A DNA stretch of 64,000 bases from Rickettsiales bacterium (GTDB taxonomy: Bacteria; Pseudomonadota; Alphaproteobacteria; G027485855), in contig JAIXQD010000019.1 in assembly GCA_027485855.1 (NCBI GenBank), positions 62,001 to 126,000 of the forward strand. The letters run 5' to 3'. The translations under genes were made by a program, and so were the position numbers. The notes below the pieces were generated by a model. It had not been told where the DNA came from, did not search any database, and saw only the letters and a program-made list of their open reading frames with translations. Shown here piece after piece: positions 9,879 through 18,999 of this stretch (position 1 is its first letter; each line of letters starts with the position of its first letter).

Positions 9879-10391
9879 ATGCGCGAAAAACTTATCATTT
9901 TGGGCTTGGATCCGGGTTTGCGTGCCACGGGCTGGGGCATTATTGAAATGCAGGGCAATCATTTGCGCCATGTGGCCGATGGCACGCTCACCACCGATAC
10001 CAGCATGCCCCTGCCGCAAAGGCTGGCGCTTATTTATCGTGGTATTGAAGAGATATTGCTAAAAATGAACCCGCAAGAAGTGGCCATTGAGGAAACCTTC
10101 GTGAATAACAATGCGCAAACATCGCTCAAATTAGGGCAAGCCCGCGCCGCATCGCTGCTGCCCGCGGCTTTGCGCAATATGCTGGTGGCCGAATATGCCT
10201 CAAGGCGCATTAAGCAAGCGGTTTCGGGCTATGGGGCGGCCGATAAAACACAAATGACCCGCATGGTGAGTTTGCTGCTGGCGGGTGTCACACCCCACAA
10301 CCATGACTCGGCCGATGCTTTGGCTGTGGCAATTTGTCATGCGCATTACCGAGCTGCACCCGCCATTGCCGCATTAAAGGCCGCCCCATGA
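9879..10391 (+). CDS. ruvC: Holliday junction endonuclease RuvC
   Basis: Cuts Holliday junctions symmetrically during recombinational repair. The RNase H-like acidic residues are visible: D11 in LGLDPGLRATGWG, the glutamate pair in VAIEETFVN, and the C-terminal HDSADALAVAICH. 170 residues is normal length. Its TGA overlaps the ruvA start as ATGA, so the two are translationally coupled. It is the first gene of ruvCAB, which in alphaproteobacteria commonly runs into ybgC-tol-pal as it does here. Confidence 0.96.
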   Translation: MREKLIILGLDPGLRATGWGIIEMQGNHLRHVADGTLTTDTSMPLPQRLALIYRGIEEILLKMNPQEVAIEETFVNNNAQTSLKLGQARAASLLPAALRNMLVAEYASRRIKQAVSGYGAADKTQMTRMVSLLLAGVTPHNHDSADALAVAICHAHYRAAPAIAALKAAP

Positions 10392-11005
10392 TTGGCAAGC
10401 TTCGCGGTGTGGTTGAGCATCTCAACAGCAATAGCGCCATCATCGATGTGGGCGGCGTGGGCTATGTTGTTTATTTAGGCACGCGCAGCTTAGCGCAATT
10501 AGCCGAGGGGCAAGCCGTCAGCCTTTATATTGAAACCATTGTGCGCGAGGACGCCTTTAATCTGTTTGGGTTTTTAAGCCGCGATGAGCAAGCGATGTTT
10601 AATTTGCTCACCACCGTGCAAGGTGTGGGCGCTAAGGTGGGTTTGGCGCTTTTATCAAGCCTATCACCGGCAGAAATGACCGCGGCCATTGCGCGGGCCG
10701 ATAAAACCGCCCTGTGCCGCGCCGATGGGGTGGGGCCAAAATTAGCCTTGCGCCTGATTACCGAGCTTAAAGACAAAGTCGGCCATTTGGGCATTGCCGC
10801 ACAAGCCGGCAGTGGTCGTGTTGTTGATATTGCCGCAACCGCAAGCTTGCCAAATGTGGCGGGTGATGCCATTTCGGCTCTGGTTAATCTTGGCTATAAG
10901 CGCGCCGATGTGTTTGCCGTGGTCAATGGCTTGTCACAAAATTTAGGGGCAGAGGCCAGCCTAAACGATTTTATTAAAGCCGCCTTAGCCGAGTTAGCCG
11001 CATGA
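10388..11005 (+). CDS. ruvA: Holliday junction branch-migration subunit RuvA
   Basis: DNA-binding tetramer that holds the junction for RuvB. I place the start at 10388 ([10 protein letters not shown]), which gives the conserved family N-terminus and the ATGA overlap with ruvC; a longer reading from 10334 would add 18 unrelated residues. Domain I (OB fold) spans about residues 1-65. The paired helix-hairpin-helix motifs are [17 protein letters not shown] and [19 protein letters not shown]. The C-terminal domain III ([18 protein letters not shown]) contacts RuvB. Confidence 0.96.
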   Translation: MIGKLRGVVEHLNSNSAIIDVGGVGYVVYLGTRSLAQLAEGQAVSLYIETIVREDAFNLFGFLSRDEQAMFNLLTTVQGVGAKVGLALLSSLSPAEMTAAIARADKTALCRADGVGPKLALRLITELKDKVGHLGIAAQAGSGRVVDIAATASLPNVAGDAISALVNLGYKRADVFAVVNGLSQNLGAEASLNDFIKAALAELAA

Positions 11006-12069
11006 ATAACAGCCCACTAAATCAAGATTTACCTCATCAGCGATTAGTCTCGGCGCTTGCCCATGACACGCCCGCAGATGACACGCCTGAAGTCTTGCGC
11101 CCGCAAAGCTTGCGTGAGTTTATTGGCCAAGAGGCGCTGCGCGAAAATCTCAGTGTGTTTGTGCAAGCCGCTAAAAGCCGTGGCGAAGTGATGGACCATG
11201 TGTTGTTTCATGGGCCACCGGGCTTGGGCAAAACAACCTTAGCGCAAATTGTGGCGCATGAATTGGGCGTGGGTTTTAGGGCCACATCAGGGCCAGTGCT
11301 GAGCAAAGCTGGCGATTTAGCCGCCATTCTGACCAACCTGCAACCGCGTGATGTGTTGTTTATTGATGAGATTCACCGCCTTAATGCCGCGGTAGAAGAA
11401 ATTCTTTATCCGGCGATGGAGGATTTTCAGCTTGATTTAGTCATTGGCGAAGGGCCCGCAGCACGCTCGGTGCGTATTGATTTGCCGCATTTTACTTTAG
11501 TGGCCGCCACCACCCGCAGCGGTCTTATGACCCGCCCCTTGCGCGAGCGTTTCGGCATTCCGCTGCGCTTGCAGTTTTATACGCCGGCCGAGCTGTGCAT
11601 TGTGGTGCAGCGCGCTGCTCGCGTGCTTGGGCTTAATCTCACCGATGAAGGCGCCTTAGAAATTGCCAAACGCTCACGCGGCACACCACGCATTGCCGTG
11701 CGCTTGCTTAAACGGGTGCGCGATTTTGCAATGGTCGAGCAATCTTTGCCGGTCACGGCCAAAGTGGCCGATATGGCTTTGCTGCGGCTAGAGGTTGATG
11801 GCAATGGGCTGGATGCACAAGATCGGCGCTATTTATTGCATATGGCCGAGCATCATGGCGGCGGGCCCGTGGGTGCCGACACGCTGGCGGCGGCCTTGGC
11901 CGAGCAGCGCGATGTCATAGAAGAAGTAATAGAGCCATACCTTATGCAGCAGGGCTTGCTGGCACGCACCCCACGCGGACGGCTGCTCACCGACACCGGC
12001 TATAAATATTTAGGCCGCAGCGCCCCTGCCCGCGCTAAAGATTTATTCAGCGACCCCGAGAATGACTAA
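11002..12069 (+). CDS. ruvB: Holliday junction branch-migration ATPase RuvB
   Basis: AAA+ hexameric motor driving branch migration. Walker A GPPGLGKT occupies residues 71-78, Walker B is LFIDEIHRL, sensor 1 is in VAATTRSG, and the arginine-finger/sensor 2 region has [18 protein letters not shown] winged-helix C-terminus ends with GYKYLG. 355 residues is typical. It overlaps ruvA by ATGA and is six bases from ybgC, so one transcript likely continues into the Tol genes. Confidence 0.97.
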   Translation: MNNSPLNQDLPHQRLVSALAHDTPADDTPEVLRPQSLREFIGQEALRENLSVFVQAAKSRGEVMDHVLFHGPPGLGKTTLAQIVAHELGVGFRATSGPVLSKAGDLAAILTNLQPRDVLFIDEIHRLNAAVEEILYPAMEDFQLDLVIGEGPAARSVRIDLPHFTLVAATTRSGLMTRPLRERFGIPLRLQFYTPAELCIVVQRAARVLGLNLTDEGALEIAKRSRGTPRIAVRLLKRVRDFAMVEQSLPVTAKVADMALLRLEVDGNGLDAQDRRYLLHMAEHHGGGPVGADTLAAALAEQRDVIEEVIEPYLMQQGLLARTPRGRLLTDTGYKYLGRSAPARAKDLFSDPEND

Positions 12070-12075
12070 AACATA

Positions 12076-12471
12076 ATGACTGAACATCGTTTTAATCTGC
12101 GGGTTTATTACGAAGATACCGACATGGCGGGCGTGGTTTATCATGCCAATATTTTGCGCTTTTTTGAACGTGGCCGCACCGAATGGCTACGCGCTTTGGG
12201 CGTGCAACAAAGCGAATTATGGCAAAAATCGGCCATTGGTTTTGCAGTGAGTAAGGCCGAGGTCAAATGGTTAAAGCCACTTTATTTAGATGATGCGCTA
12301 GAAGTACGCACACAGCTTGAAAATTTGGGGCGCGCCAGCCTGTCCTTGCGGCAAGAATTATGGCGCGCAGATGGGCTGGTGGGGCAATTGGCCGTTACCA
12401 TTGCCTGCATTGACCAGCAAGGACGGGCCACGCGCCTACCCGATGATTTACGCCAAAAGATTATGAACTAA
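12076..12471 (+). CDS. ybgC: Tol-Pal-associated acyl-CoA thioesterase
   Basis: Hotdog-fold thioesterase acting on acyl-CoA or acyl-ACP, thought to link phospholipid metabolism with the Tol-Pal envelope machine. The YEDTDMAGVVYHANILRFFE block with the catalytic aspartate and the YHANI segment is diagnostic. 131 residues is the normal size. Lies between ruvB and tolQ, its standard location in proteobacteria. Confidence 0.93.
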   Translation: MTEHRFNLRVYYEDTDMAGVVYHANILRFFERGRTEWLRALGVQQSELWQKSAIGFAVSKAEVKWLKPLYLDDALEVRTQLENLGRASLSLRQELWRADGLVGQLAVTIACIDQQGRATRLPDDLRQKIMN

Positions 12472-12530
12472 ATTATGCCTTAATTTTGACAGCTCTTTAG
12501 CCTAAAAGAGAGTAACAACAGGAGCAAGTG

Positions 12531-13271
12531 ATGCAGCAAACAGTTATGGATAGTGTGCAGCTAGCGGGGTCGGTCGCCCCCATCGATTTAAGCGTTTGGG
12601 GCTTGTTTATGCATGCCGATTGGGTGGGCCGCTTTATTATTTTTGGCCTGCTTTTGGCCTCGGTTTGGACCTGGGCGGTGATTTTTGATAAAAGCCTGCG
12701 CCTGCGCAAATTGCGGCAAAAGGCCGATTTGTTTGAAGAAGCCTTCTGGTCGGGGCAGCCCTTAGATACGCTTTACGAGCGCATTAATAAGCGCGGCGAT
12801 GCGCCAGACCCGCTCTCGGCCACTTTTGCCGCCGGCATGCGCGAATGGCGCATTGCGGCCGATAAGGGGCTATTGGCCACAGGTGCTATGCGTGCCAATT
12901 TGCAAGGCCGCATTGAGCGCGTGATGAGCGTCACCATTGCCCGCGAAATTGAACAGCTGGAAGCACAAATGAGCGTTTTAGCGTCAGTAGGCTCGGTCGC
13001 ACCCTTTGTGGGTTTGTTCGGCACGGTGTGGGGCATTATGCGCAGCTTTATCGGCATTGCGGGCGCGCAAAATACCAGCCTTGCTGTGGTGGCCCCCGGT
13101 ATTGCTGAAGCTTTGTTAGCTACAGCTATTGGCTTGTTTGCGGCTATTCCGGCCGTGGTGGCATATAATAAATTTTCAAGCGAGCTCAACCGTTTTGGCG
13201 AGCGGCTTGATAATTTTGCCAATGAGTTTAACGCCATGATTTCGCGGCGTCTTGAAGAGCAGCGGGGTTAA
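12531..13271 (+). CDS. tolQ: Tol-Pal inner-membrane proton channel subunit TolQ
   Basis: MotA/ExbB-family protein that with TolR uses the proton motive force to energise TolA. Three membrane segments are visible: residues about 25-45 ([18 protein letters not shown]), 140-165 ([21 protein letters not shown]) and 180-200 ([20 protein letters not shown]). I choose the ATG at 12531 because AGGAG lies six bases before it; a GTG directly upstream is too close. Upstream, TTGACA at 12486 resembles a -35 box but no good -10 follows. Confidence 0.95.
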   Translation: MQQTVMDSVQLAGSVAPIDLSVWGLFMHADWVGRFIIFGLLLASVWTWAVIFDKSLRLRKLRQKADLFEEAFWSGQPLDTLYERINKRGDAPDPLSATFAAGMREWRIAADKGLLATGAMRANLQGRIERVMSVTIAREIEQLEAQMSVLASVGSVAPFVGLFGTVWGIMRSFIGIAGAQNTSLAVVAPGIAEALLATAIGLFAAIPAVVAYNKFSSELNRFGERLDNFANEFNAMISRRLEEQRG

Positions 13272-13274
13272 AGC

Positions 13275-13760
13275 ATGGGCGGGCAACTTTTAGGCGGAGG
13301 GCGGCGCAGATCAGGCAGGCGCGCGGGCCGTGGCATGGTGAGCGAAATTAACGTCACGCCCTTTGTCGATGTAATGCTGGTGCTGCTGATTATTTTTATG
13401 GTGACCGCGCCCATGCTGACTGTGGGTGTGCCGGTTGATCTGCCCAAAACGCAAGCCCGCACCTTGCAGCAAGATAAAGAGCCGCTCATTATTAGCGTCA
13501 ACGCCAAGGGTGAGATTTTTCTGCAAGAACAAAAACTAGAGCTAGACGCGCTCGCGCCACGGCTCATGGCCATTACCAATGCCAACCCTGAAGCGCGTAT
13601 TTTTGTGCGTGCCGACCAAGCCTTAAATTATGGGCGCATGTTGCAAGTGATGGGCACAGTGTCGGCAGCGGGTTTCCGCAAGGTGGCTTTAGTGGCCGAT
13701 TTACCCGGCAGTAGCTCGGGTGCTGCTGTGGGCACATCTGGGGGGCGGCAGGCGAGATAA
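13275..13760 (+). CDS. tolR: Tol-Pal energising protein TolR
   Basis: ExbD/TolR family, single-pass membrane partner of TolQ. A basic, glycine-rich N-terminus (residues 1-20) precedes [20 protein letters not shown], which holds the essential membrane aspartate. The periplasmic domain follows ([20 protein letters not shown] to the C-terminus). It starts three bases after tolQ stops and ends three bases before tolA starts. Confidence 0.95.
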   Translation: MGGQLLGGGRRRSGRRAGRGMVSEINVTPFVDVMLVLLIIFMVTAPMLTVGVPVDLPKTQARTLQQDKEPLIISVNAKGEIFLQEQKLELDALAPRLMAITNANPEARIFVRADQALNYGRMLQVMGTVSAAGFRKVALVADLPGSSSGAAVGTSGGRQAR

Positions 13761-13763
13761 GCC

Positions 13764-14597
13764 ATGGCGCAGTCCTCATCCTTACCGCATGGATTTGAGC
13801 GATCGCTGAGTGTGTCTTTAGCGGTGCATATTGCTGTGGCCATTTTGCTGCTGGTGGGCTTGCCGCGCTGGGTGCAGCCTTTGCCGCCGCCTTCGGTGCC
13901 CATTCCAATTGAGGTGGTTGATATTGGCGAACTGACCAACACGCGCACCCGTGAGCAGCCGCCAGCGCCACCCCAGCAAGCCGAAAAAATAGAGCCACCC
14001 AAGCCGGCGCCGCCGCCGCCTGCAACACAGCCCGAGCCACCCAAGCCGGCCGAAAAACCGCCCGAGCCCAAGCCCGCCCCGCCTGAAAAGCTGGAAGAGG
14101 CCCTGCCCAAAAAAGCCGAAAAACCCAAAGAGCCGCCCAAACCAAAACCGCCCGAGCCCGACCGCTTGGCGAGTGTGCTTAAAAATGTGGCCAAACTTCA
14201 GCCCACACCACCAACACCCACGCAAGATAAGCGCCCAACCGAGGCCAAGCCCACACAAGCCAGCAATGCGCCGAGCCTCTCCGACCGCCTCACCATCAGC
14301 GAAATGGATGCGCTGCGCCGCCAATTGCAACAATGTTGGAATGTACCCATTGGCGCGCGTGACATTGAAAATATGGTGGTTGAAATTGTGATAGAAATTA
14401 ATCAAGACCGCACCGTGCGCCAAGCCGAAGTGGTTGATCGGGCGCGCATGGCAACCGACCAATTTTTCCGCACCGCGGCTGAAGCGGCGTTACGCGCTCT
14501 TTACAACCCCCTCTGCTCCCCGCTAATGGTACCAGAAGACAAATATGACCAATGGCGAGTCACCCGTTTATTCTTTAACCCAAGAGACATGCTGTGA
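13764..14597 (+). CDS. tolA: Tol-Pal trans-periplasmic linker TolA
   Basis: Spans the periplasm from TolQR to TolB/Pal and drives outer-membrane constriction at division. One N-terminal membrane helix (about residues 12-32, [19 protein letters not shown]) is followed by a long Pro/Lys/Glu/Ala-rich linker (about 65-175) with repeated PEPPKP and KPKPP runs. A TonB-like C-terminal domain (about 180-277) contains the [15 protein letters not shown] segment. The proline-rich linker replaces the long Ala-rich helix of enterobacterial TolA, as is common in alphaproteobacteria. The stop overlaps the tolB start (GTGA). Confidence 0.9.
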   Translation: MAQSSSLPHGFERSLSVSLAVHIAVAILLLVGLPRWVQPLPPPSVPIPIEVVDIGELTNTRTREQPPAPPQQAEKIEPPKPAPPPPATQPEPPKPAEKPPEPKPAPPEKLEEALPKKAEKPKEPPKPKPPEPDRLASVLKNVAKLQPTPPTPTQDKRPTEAKPTQASNAPSLSDRLTISEMDALRRQLQQCWNVPIGARDIENMVVEIVIEINQDRTVRQAEVVDRARMATDQFFRTAAEAALRALYNPLCSPLMVPEDKYDQWRVTRLFFNPRDML

Positions 14598-15931
14598 GGC
14601 CTATCATGCAATCAATTATCCTTCGTCCTTTAGCCTTGTTGCTGCTGTGCGTGCTATTGGTCTGCTCGGGGGCTTTGCCGGCGCGCGCTGAATTACGGGT
14701 AGATGTAACGCAAGGCTCGGTCGAGCCCATGCCCGTGGCCGTGCCGCTCTTTTCGGGCCAAAGCGCCACAGAAGTGCGCGTGGCGCAAGATATCAGCAAT
14801 GTTATCAGTGCTAACCTTGAGCGCTCGGGCTTGTTTAAGCCCATCGATCGCAGCGCCTTTATTCAAGATGCCGCAAGCTTGCGCGTGCAGCCGCGTTTCC
14901 CGGATTGGCGCGTGCTAAATGTGCAAGGCTTAGTGACTGGCACGGTGACCACTGAGGCCGATGGTCGCTTGCGCGTTGAATTCAGATTATGGGATGTGTT
15001 TGCCGAGCAGCAATTAACGGGTCTGGCTTATTTTACCGTGCCTAATAACTGGCGGCGCGTGGCGCATATTATTTCGGACGCTATTTACAAAAGGCTGACC
15101 GGCGAAAATGGCTATTTTGATACGCGCATTGTTTATATTGCCGAGTCTGGCATTGAAACAGCGCGGGTGAAGCGCCTTGCCATCATGGACCAAGATGGCG
15201 AAAACCACCGCTTTTTAACCGATGGTAAAACGCTAGTGCTGACACCGCGCTTTTCGCCCACCGCGCAAGAAATCACTTATCTAGCTTATTATAACAACAA
15301 GCCGCGCGTGTATTTATTTAACATTGATACTGGCCGGCAAGAGCTGCTGGGCGATTTTCCCGGCATGACTTTTGCGCCGCGCTTTTCGCCTGATGGTAAT
15401 CGGGTGATTTTCTCGCTGAGCAATAGTGGCAATAGCAATATCTTCACCATGGATTTGCGCACAAGACGCGTGACACAACTCACCAACCACCCATCGATTA
15501 ATACCGCGCCCAGCTTTGCGCCCGATGGTCAAAGAATTACCTTTGAATCCGATCGTGGCGGTAATCAGCAAATTTACACCATGAATGCCGATGGCAATAA
15601 TGTGCAGCGCCTGAGCTTTGGCAATGGCCGCTATGGCACACCGGTATGGTCGCCGCGTGGCGATTTAATCGCCTTCACCAAAATGCATCAGGGGCGCTTT
15701 TACATTGGTGTGATGCGCCCTGATGGCTCGGGCGAGCGTTTGCTGGCCGAAGATTATTTAGTTGAAGGGCCAACCTGGGCCCCCAATGGCCGCGTGCTGA
15801 TGTATTTCAGAGAGAGCGGCAATAATCGCAAGCCGCGTATTCAGACCATCGACCTCACCGGCTATAATGAGCGCCAAATCGTAACGCCGATGGATGCATC
15901 TGACCCGGCCTGGTCACCACTGATTCCATAA
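14594..15931 (+). CDS. tolB: Tol-Pal periplasmic propeller protein TolB
   Basis: Periplasmic six-bladed beta-propeller that binds Pal and TolA. A GTG at 14594 overlaps the tolA stop; an ATG four codons later (14606) is an equally good start. A signal peptide ends at about PARA-E. The N-terminal domain (to about residue 165) precedes WD40-like repeats ([67 protein letters not shown]). 445 residues is usual. Its last codons and stop are tandemly duplicated (see the repeat entry). Confidence 0.97.
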   Translation: MRPIMQSIILRPLALLLLCVLLVCSGALPARAELRVDVTQGSVEPMPVAVPLFSGQSATEVRVAQDISNVISANLERSGLFKPIDRSAFIQDAASLRVQPRFPDWRVLNVQGLVTGTVTTEADGRLRVEFRLWDVFAEQQLTGLAYFTVPNNWRRVAHIISDAIYKRLTGENGYFDTRIVYIAESGIETARVKRLAIMDQDGENHRFLTDGKTLVLTPRFSPTAQEITYLAYYNNKPRVYLFNIDTGRQELLGDFPGMTFAPRFSPDGNRVIFSLSNSGNSNIFTMDLRTRRVTQLTNHPSINTAPSFAPDGQRITFESDRGGNQQIYTMNADGNNVQRLSFGNGRYGTPVWSPRGDLIAFTKMHQGRFYIGVMRPDGSGERLLAEDYLVEGPTWAPNGRVLMYFRESGNNRKPRIQTIDLTGYNERQIVTPMDASDPAWSPLIP

Positions 15932-15944
15932 ATGATTCCATAAA
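15921..15944 (+). repeat. 12-base perfect tandem duplication across the tolB stop codon
   Basis: TGATTCCATAAA occurs twice head to tail, at 15921-15932 and 15933-15944. The first copy contains the tolB TAA; the second supplies another in-frame TAA twelve bases later. Confidence 0.95.
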
Positions 15945-16127
15945 TCGGCAAAGATTTGTAACTTTATGGCGCGCGTTCGTTGCAATGGGTTATTCCTTAT
16001 GCACTGTTGCATTTTTGCACAGCCATAAAGGAATTGGCCGCTTTTTTTGCGGTTGTTGTTGCACTTTTACGCTTAGCAGCCTAAGTAATGCCTCAGTTTC
16101 ACTCAAGACCATTCAATGGGGGATATC

Positions 16128-16610
16128 ATGCGTAAAGTTCTTACTTTGGTTGCAGCTTTGGCTTTCTTGGCTGCTTGCGAAACAGCCGGCTCTGAAGGTG
16201 GCGCTGCGGGCGCTGGTGGTGCAGGTGGCGCTGGTCTTTCAGGCCCTGCCACACCCGGCAGCCAACAAGATTTGGTCGTCAATGTCGGCGATCGCGTATT
16301 CTTCGATTTCGACAGCTCGGCCATCACCGCTGAAGGCCGCGCCACACTCGACCGTCAAAGCGCTTGGTTGAAGCGTTATGCCACCGCTCGCGTTGCCGTT
16401 GAAGGCCATTGCGATGAGCGCGGCACACGCGAATACAACTTGGCTTTGGGCGAGCGTCGTGCACAAGCCGTTAAAAACTATCTGGTTGCCGCTGGTATCG
16501 ACTCGGGTCGTATCAGCACCATCAGCTATGGCAAAGAGCGCCCAGCTGTTGTTGGCAATAACGAAGCGGCTTGGGGTCAAAACCGCCGTTCTGTGACGGT
16601 TGCCCAGTAG
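16128..16610 (+). CDS. pal: Peptidoglycan-associated lipoprotein Pal
   Basis: Outer-membrane lipoprotein that binds peptidoglycan and TolB. The start at 16128 gives a classic lipoprotein signal with the lipobox LAAC (acylated cysteine at residue 17) and is preceded by GGGGGA; the ATG four codons upstream lies inside that ribosome site. A Gly/Ala-rich tether follows, then the OmpA-like domain (VFFDFDSSAI, EGHCDERGTREYNLALGERR). Codon choice (GCT, GGT, CGT, TTC) is more biased than in neighbours, suggesting high expression. A strong terminator follows. Confidence 0.96.
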   Translation: MRKVLTLVAALAFLAACETAGSEGGAAGAGGAGGAGLSGPATPGSQQDLVVNVGDRVFFDFDSSAITAEGRATLDRQSAWLKRYATARVAVEGHCDERGTREYNLALGERRAQAVKNYLVAAGIDSGRISTISYGKERPAVVGNNEAAWGQNRRSVTVAQ

Positions 16611-16673
16611 GCATTAAGAGCAAACATAAAAAGTGTCGGCGGCTTGTGCTGCCGGCCTGTTTAGGGCATTTTA

Positions 16674-16707
16674 GGGGCGCTGAACATAAGTTCGGCGCCC
16701 CTTTTTT
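16674..16707 (+). terminator. Rho-independent terminator after pal
   Basis: A 12-base-pair stem (16674-16685 with 16690-16701, one T-G pair) beginning GGGGCGC, with the loop ATAA and followed by six T. It ends the tol-pal transcript before cpoB, which then needs its own promoter or read-through. Confidence 0.9.
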
Positions 16708-16730
16708 GTGCCGGAAAGAGCGAGAGCAAA

Positions 16731-17558
16731 ATGTCGATGCGAGCCTTATTATTTTTTGTTGTAGTGATGCTGGCGCTGGCACCACAAGCCCAAGCGCAGC
16801 CTTTAGCGCCAGCCCAAGCCACCAACCTTGAAGTAAGATTTTCGCAGCTCGAGCAATTGCTGCGGCAAATGTCTGGCCAATTAGAGCAAAGCCAAAATCA
16901 AACTATGCGCCTGCAACAGCAACTCGAGCGCATGAATGCCGATTATGACACGCGCTTTCGCATGCTTGAAACGCGCCTTAATAATGCCGAACAAGCCGCT
17001 GCACATAATGCAGCCAGTGGCGCTGCTGCGGCAAGCAACAACGGCATTGCGCTAGACCCAACAGCCAACCCCGAGCAAGCCGCAACCGACAGCGAGCCGC
17101 AAGGCGAAGACGACGCTGCCGGAGAAACTGCTAAAGACACGGCAAAAGAGGGGGCAAAAAATCAGCCCAAAGCCTCAGCGGCCGAGCTTTATGATGGCGC
17201 GCTCAATGCCTTGCGCCGCACCGATTATGAAACAGCCCAACAAGGCTTTGAACAATTTTTAAAACACTACCCGCGCGATGCCTTGGCCGAAAATGCCCAA
17301 TATTGGCTGGCTGAAACTTATTATGTGCGCAAGCAATATGAGGCCGCAGCCCAAGCTTTTGCCACAGGCTTTCAGCAATATCCTGAGGGCAGCAAGGCGC
17401 CCGATAATTTACTGAAGCTGGGCATGAGCCTTGGCGCACTCAACAAAAAGCCTGATGCCTGCACAACCTTAGCCGAACTGCGCCGCAAATTTCCGCAGGC
17501 GCCCGCCATTGTGCGCACCAGAGCCGAGCAAGAGCGTCGCAGGCTGGCTTGTAAATAG
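16731..17558 (+). CDS. cpoB: Cell division coordinator CpoB (YbgF)
   Basis: Periplasmic protein that links Tol-Pal with peptidoglycan synthesis at the septum. A signal peptide (residues 1-22, cut after AQA) is followed by a coiled coil (about 28-75, LEQLLRQMSGQLEQSQNQ) typical of trimerising YbgF. An Ala/Glu-rich linker and C-terminal TPR units from about residue 150 follow (LYDGALNALRRTDYETAQQG; AQYWLAETYYVRKQYEAAAQ). It lies just after pal in the standard position but beyond the terminator. Confidence 0.92.
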   Translation: MSMRALLFFVVVMLALAPQAQAQPLAPAQATNLEVRFSQLEQLLRQMSGQLEQSQNQTMRLQQQLERMNADYDTRFRMLETRLNNAEQAAAHNAASGAAAASNNGIALDPTANPEQAATDSEPQGEDDAAGETAKDTAKEGAKNQPKASAAELYDGALNALRRTDYETAQQGFEQFLKHYPRDALAENAQYWLAETYYVRKQYEAAAQAFATGFQQYPEGSKAPDNLLKLGMSLGALNKKPDACTTLAELRRKFPQAPAIVRTRAEQERRRLACK

Positions 17559-17596
17559 CGTTTTTGCTGGTGCCGCAACGCGCCCTGTTGCCATCT

Positions 17597-18904
17597 ATGC
17601 CGCCCGCAGCCTCACCCACTGCGCCACCCGCGAACTTGGCCGCCACTTTTGCCACCGCCATGGCGCATTTATCACCATGGGAAAATAAGCCTAAAATTGC
17701 TATTGCCTGCTCGGGCGGGCCCGATAGTTTGGCGTTGCTGGGATTGGCGCATCATTGGGTGCAGCAGCAAGGCGGCACGGTTTTGGTGCTGCATGTCGAT
17801 CATGGTTTGCGCCCCGAAAGCGCCGCTGAAGCCGCTTTTGTGGCACAATTTTGCGCGCAGCATGGCTGGCCATGCCAAATCCTACACTGGCAAAGAGGGG
17901 GGCAAAAAGCGGGCGTGCCAGACACAAAACGCAGCCATGCCGCCGCAAGGGCCGCACGCTATCATTTGCTGCAAAAAGCCTGCGTGGCCGAAAATGTGCT
18001 GCATTTACTAACCGCGCACCACGCCAATGATGTGGCCGAAACCGTAGCTTTGCGCGCCGAAAAACAGCAAAGCGGCATTGGCCTTGCGGGCATGAGTGCG
18101 CTACGCGCATGGCCACAAGGGCGCATATTGCGGCCCTTATTGCATGTGCCGCAAGCCGAACTACAAGCTTATATAAAACAACAAGCCTGGCGCGCCATTG
18201 ATGACCCAAGCAACCGCAATTTGCGTTATGCACGGGCGCGAGTGCGGCAAGCGGGTGTTGAGATAAAAAACCTATCTGCGGCCATAGCCCAGCGGCAAAG
18301 CATTGAAGCCAACCTTGCCCAGCAGCTTTTATCGGCCGAAATATCGCCGCATGGCTGGCTTATGCTGCCACAAAATATTTTATCGCCCACACTCTTACGA
18401 CAGCTGCTGTGGGTGGTGAGCGGGGCTGAATACCCGCCCGCCTTAGCACAAATGCCCGATTTTTCTAAAATAACAAGTTTTTCTAAAACAATCAGCTTGG
18501 CGGGTTGTCTGTTGCAGCCGCTTTTTCGGCCAATAGGCGGCGAAAAACTGCGTATCCTGCGTGAGCCTGTGGCTGCGGCACGCTCTGTCATTGAGCTACA
18601 GCCCAACATAGCCACATTATGGGATGGGCGCTTTATGGTGCAATCGCCCGTGCTTGCACAAGTGCGGGCCTTAGGCACGCGGCCCACAGCACAGCTTTTA
18701 GCCATCGCCCCTGATTTATTACGCAAAGTGCCGCAAGGTCGGGCCAGAGCAAGCCTGCCGGCCTTTTTTGTCGGTGGCCAATTAGTGGCGATTGGCGCTG
18801 AGTGCGATAATGGCCATGGCTTTAAGGCCTGCTGGGCGCCACGGCAAAGTTTGGCCGGCCATGGTTTTGTGGCCAGCACTGATTTGGCTATGGCCAATTC
18901 ATGA
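17597..18904 (+). CDS. tilS: tRNA(Ile)-lysidine synthetase
   Basis: Modifies C34 of the CAU-anticodon tRNA-Ile to lysidine so that it reads AUA. The PP-loop SGGPDS is at residues 39-44 from the ATG at 17597; VLHVDHGLRPES and LTAHHANDVAETVALR are further ATP/tRNA site motifs. The start is uncertain: no clear ribosome site is seen, and GTG 17570 or TTG 17564 could add about ten residues. C-terminal domains are diverged and rich in Ala/Gln. The tilS-ftsH order is widely conserved. Confidence 0.9.
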   Translation: MPPAASPTAPPANLAATFATAMAHLSPWENKPKIAIACSGGPDSLALLGLAHHWVQQQGGTVLVLHVDHGLRPESAAEAAFVAQFCAQHGWPCQILHWQRGGQKAGVPDTKRSHAAARAARYHLLQKACVAENVLHLLTAHHANDVAETVALRAEKQQSGIGLAGMSALRAWPQGRILRPLLHVPQAELQAYIKQQAWRAIDDPSNRNLRYARARVRQAGVEIKNLSAAIAQRQSIEANLAQQLLSAEISPHGWLMLPQNILSPTLLRQLLWVVSGAEYPPALAQMPDFSKITSFSKTISLAGCLLQPLFRPIGGEKLRILREPVAAARSVIELQPNIATLWDGRFMVQSPVLAQVRALGTRPTAQLLAIAPDLLRKVPQGRARASLPAFFVGGQLVAIGAECDNGHGFKACWAPRQSLAGHGFVASTDLAMANS

Positions 18905-18999
18905 AATAAACATATAATTACGGTAATTTAGGTGGCTAGAGCTTGCGGCTTTATGTGGTGCGCCCCATATATTCTTTAAATCAGCAAAGGAGCAGTGTT

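Noticed and set aside
12486..12514. A sigma-70 promoter before tolQ
   Set aside because: TTGACA is present but no reasonable -10 lies 16-18 bases downstream; kept only as a remark in the tolQ entry.
13818..14462. Long antisense open frame opposite tolA
   Set aside because: It is the shadow of the Pro/Lys-rich tolA coding sequence, whose reverse strand lacks stops; no ribosome site, and the translation is low-complexity Gly/Arg/Leu.
16621..16670. Second small hairpin after pal as an additional terminator
   Set aside because: The stem is imperfect and lacks a T run; the strong terminator at 16674-16707 explains the end of the transcript.
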